From the NCBI GenBank assembly GCA_002170915.1, contig NHHQ01000091.1, positions 1 through 5,767 of the forward strand: DNA of 5,767 bases. The letters are read 5' to 3'. The notes beneath the pieces were generated by a model, which made no database searches, had not been told where the DNA came from, and was given only the letters and a program-made list of their open reading frames with translations. This stretch comes from Rhodospirillaceae bacterium TMED167 (GTDB taxonomy: Bacteria; Pseudomonadota; Alphaproteobacteria; Rhodospirillales_A; UBA2165). This document shows positions 5,405 through 5,767 of this stretch, piece by piece; the stretch's first letter is position 1, and each line of letters begins with the position of its first letter. The position numbers were made by a program, and so were the translations under genes.

Positions 5405-5767
5405 CTAGGGGTCCCGACTAAGACCGAGGCCTGCTATTTCCTGTAGATAACTCGCCCACAAGGGCCCCTGTCGGAGACCAAAGTCATACAAAATCCGCCA
5501 GGAATAAATGCCGGTATCGTGGAGATCGTCAAAATCAATCCGTATGGCGTACTGTCCGACCGGTTCAACACCCAGAATGCCGACATGCCTCCTGCCTGCA
5601 ACAACTTGGCGCTCTTCCGGCGAATGGCCCTGCACCTCCGCCGAGGGGCTATGCACTCTCAGGAATTCTGCAGGCAACGAGAAATGCCTGCCATCTTCAA
5701 AAGTGATCTCAAGAACCTTATCAGCCCGTTTTACCTTGATGTCCGTGGGCGTATGAGGGAATGAATA
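5405..5767 (-). CDS. DUF971 (GBBH-like N-terminal domain) protein, start outside window
   Basis: The frame is open from the window edge to the TAG at 5407-5405, giving 120 residues of a single-domain DUF971 protein. This domain also occurs at the N-terminus of gamma-butyrobetaine hydroxylase and in some Mrp/ApbC proteins, where a metal-binding or iron-sulfur role has been proposed. Diagnostic stretches are the opening strand pair DIKVKRADKVLEITFEDG (9-26), the LPAEFLRVHSPSAEVQGH block (31-48) and FDDLHDTGIYSWRILYDFG (79-97). A TTG at 5677 is not the start, because conserved sequence continues upstream of it to the window edge with no ATG. Expected full length is about 120-130 residues, so only the first few codons are missing. 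The substrate and pathway cannot be told from here. Confidence 0.88.
   Translation of the reverse strand, partial: YSFPHTPTDIKVKRADKVLEITFEDGRHFSLPAEFLRVHSPSAEVQGHSPEERQVVAGRRHVGILGVEPVGQYAIRIDFDDLHDTGIYSWRILYDFGLRQGPLWASYLQEIAGLGLSRDP

Noticed and set aside
5508..5764. + strand ORFs opposite the DUF971 gene
   Set aside because: The - strand frame carries clear DUF971 motifs along its whole length, so these are shadows.

Overview
The window looks like chromosomal DNA of an alphaproteobacterium. The lptA-lptB-rpoN-ptsN order on the + strand is the conserved alphaproteobacterial cluster. A DUF1150 protein, a family I know from Alphaproteobacteria, lies next to a small heat-shock protein on the - strand. 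I cannot place it below class level. No mobile element, CRISPR array, tRNA or rRNA was seen.

Layout. The + strand carries the 3' part of lptA (2-466), a possible 40-residue small ORF (489-611), lptB (627-1424), rpoN (1449-3029), a 253-bp non-coding gap and ptsN (3283-3747). In related genomes hpf usually sits between rpoN and ptsN; here the gap is too small for it and holds promoter-like motifs and two adjacent inverted repeats. ptsN converges on a - strand unit separated from it by a terminator at 3751-3773. That unit is hsp20 (4539 down to 4069) followed by the DUF1150 gene (4021 down to 3776). Upstream of hsp20 are a sigma-32/sigma-70-like promoter (4652-4680) and a leader of about 100 nt that can fold over its own ribosome binding site. 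Beyond it, 4828-5271 on the - strand holds pieces of an unrecognised, apparently degraded gene. The window ends in the 3' part of a DUF971 (GBBH-like) gene (5767 down to 5405).

Function. lptA and lptB serve lipopolysaccharide transport to the outer membrane. rpoN (sigma-54) and ptsN (EIIA-Ntr) belong to nitrogen and carbon regulation. hsp20 and DUF1150 look like a heat-inducible pair.

The most interesting signal is the hsp20 leader. It contains a ROSE-like anti-Shine-Dalgarno helix, including a possible G-G pair opposite the ribosome binding site. A second helix overlaps it topologically and ends directly beside the Shine-Dalgarno sequence. Both were found by hand base pairing and need folding and comparative analysis.
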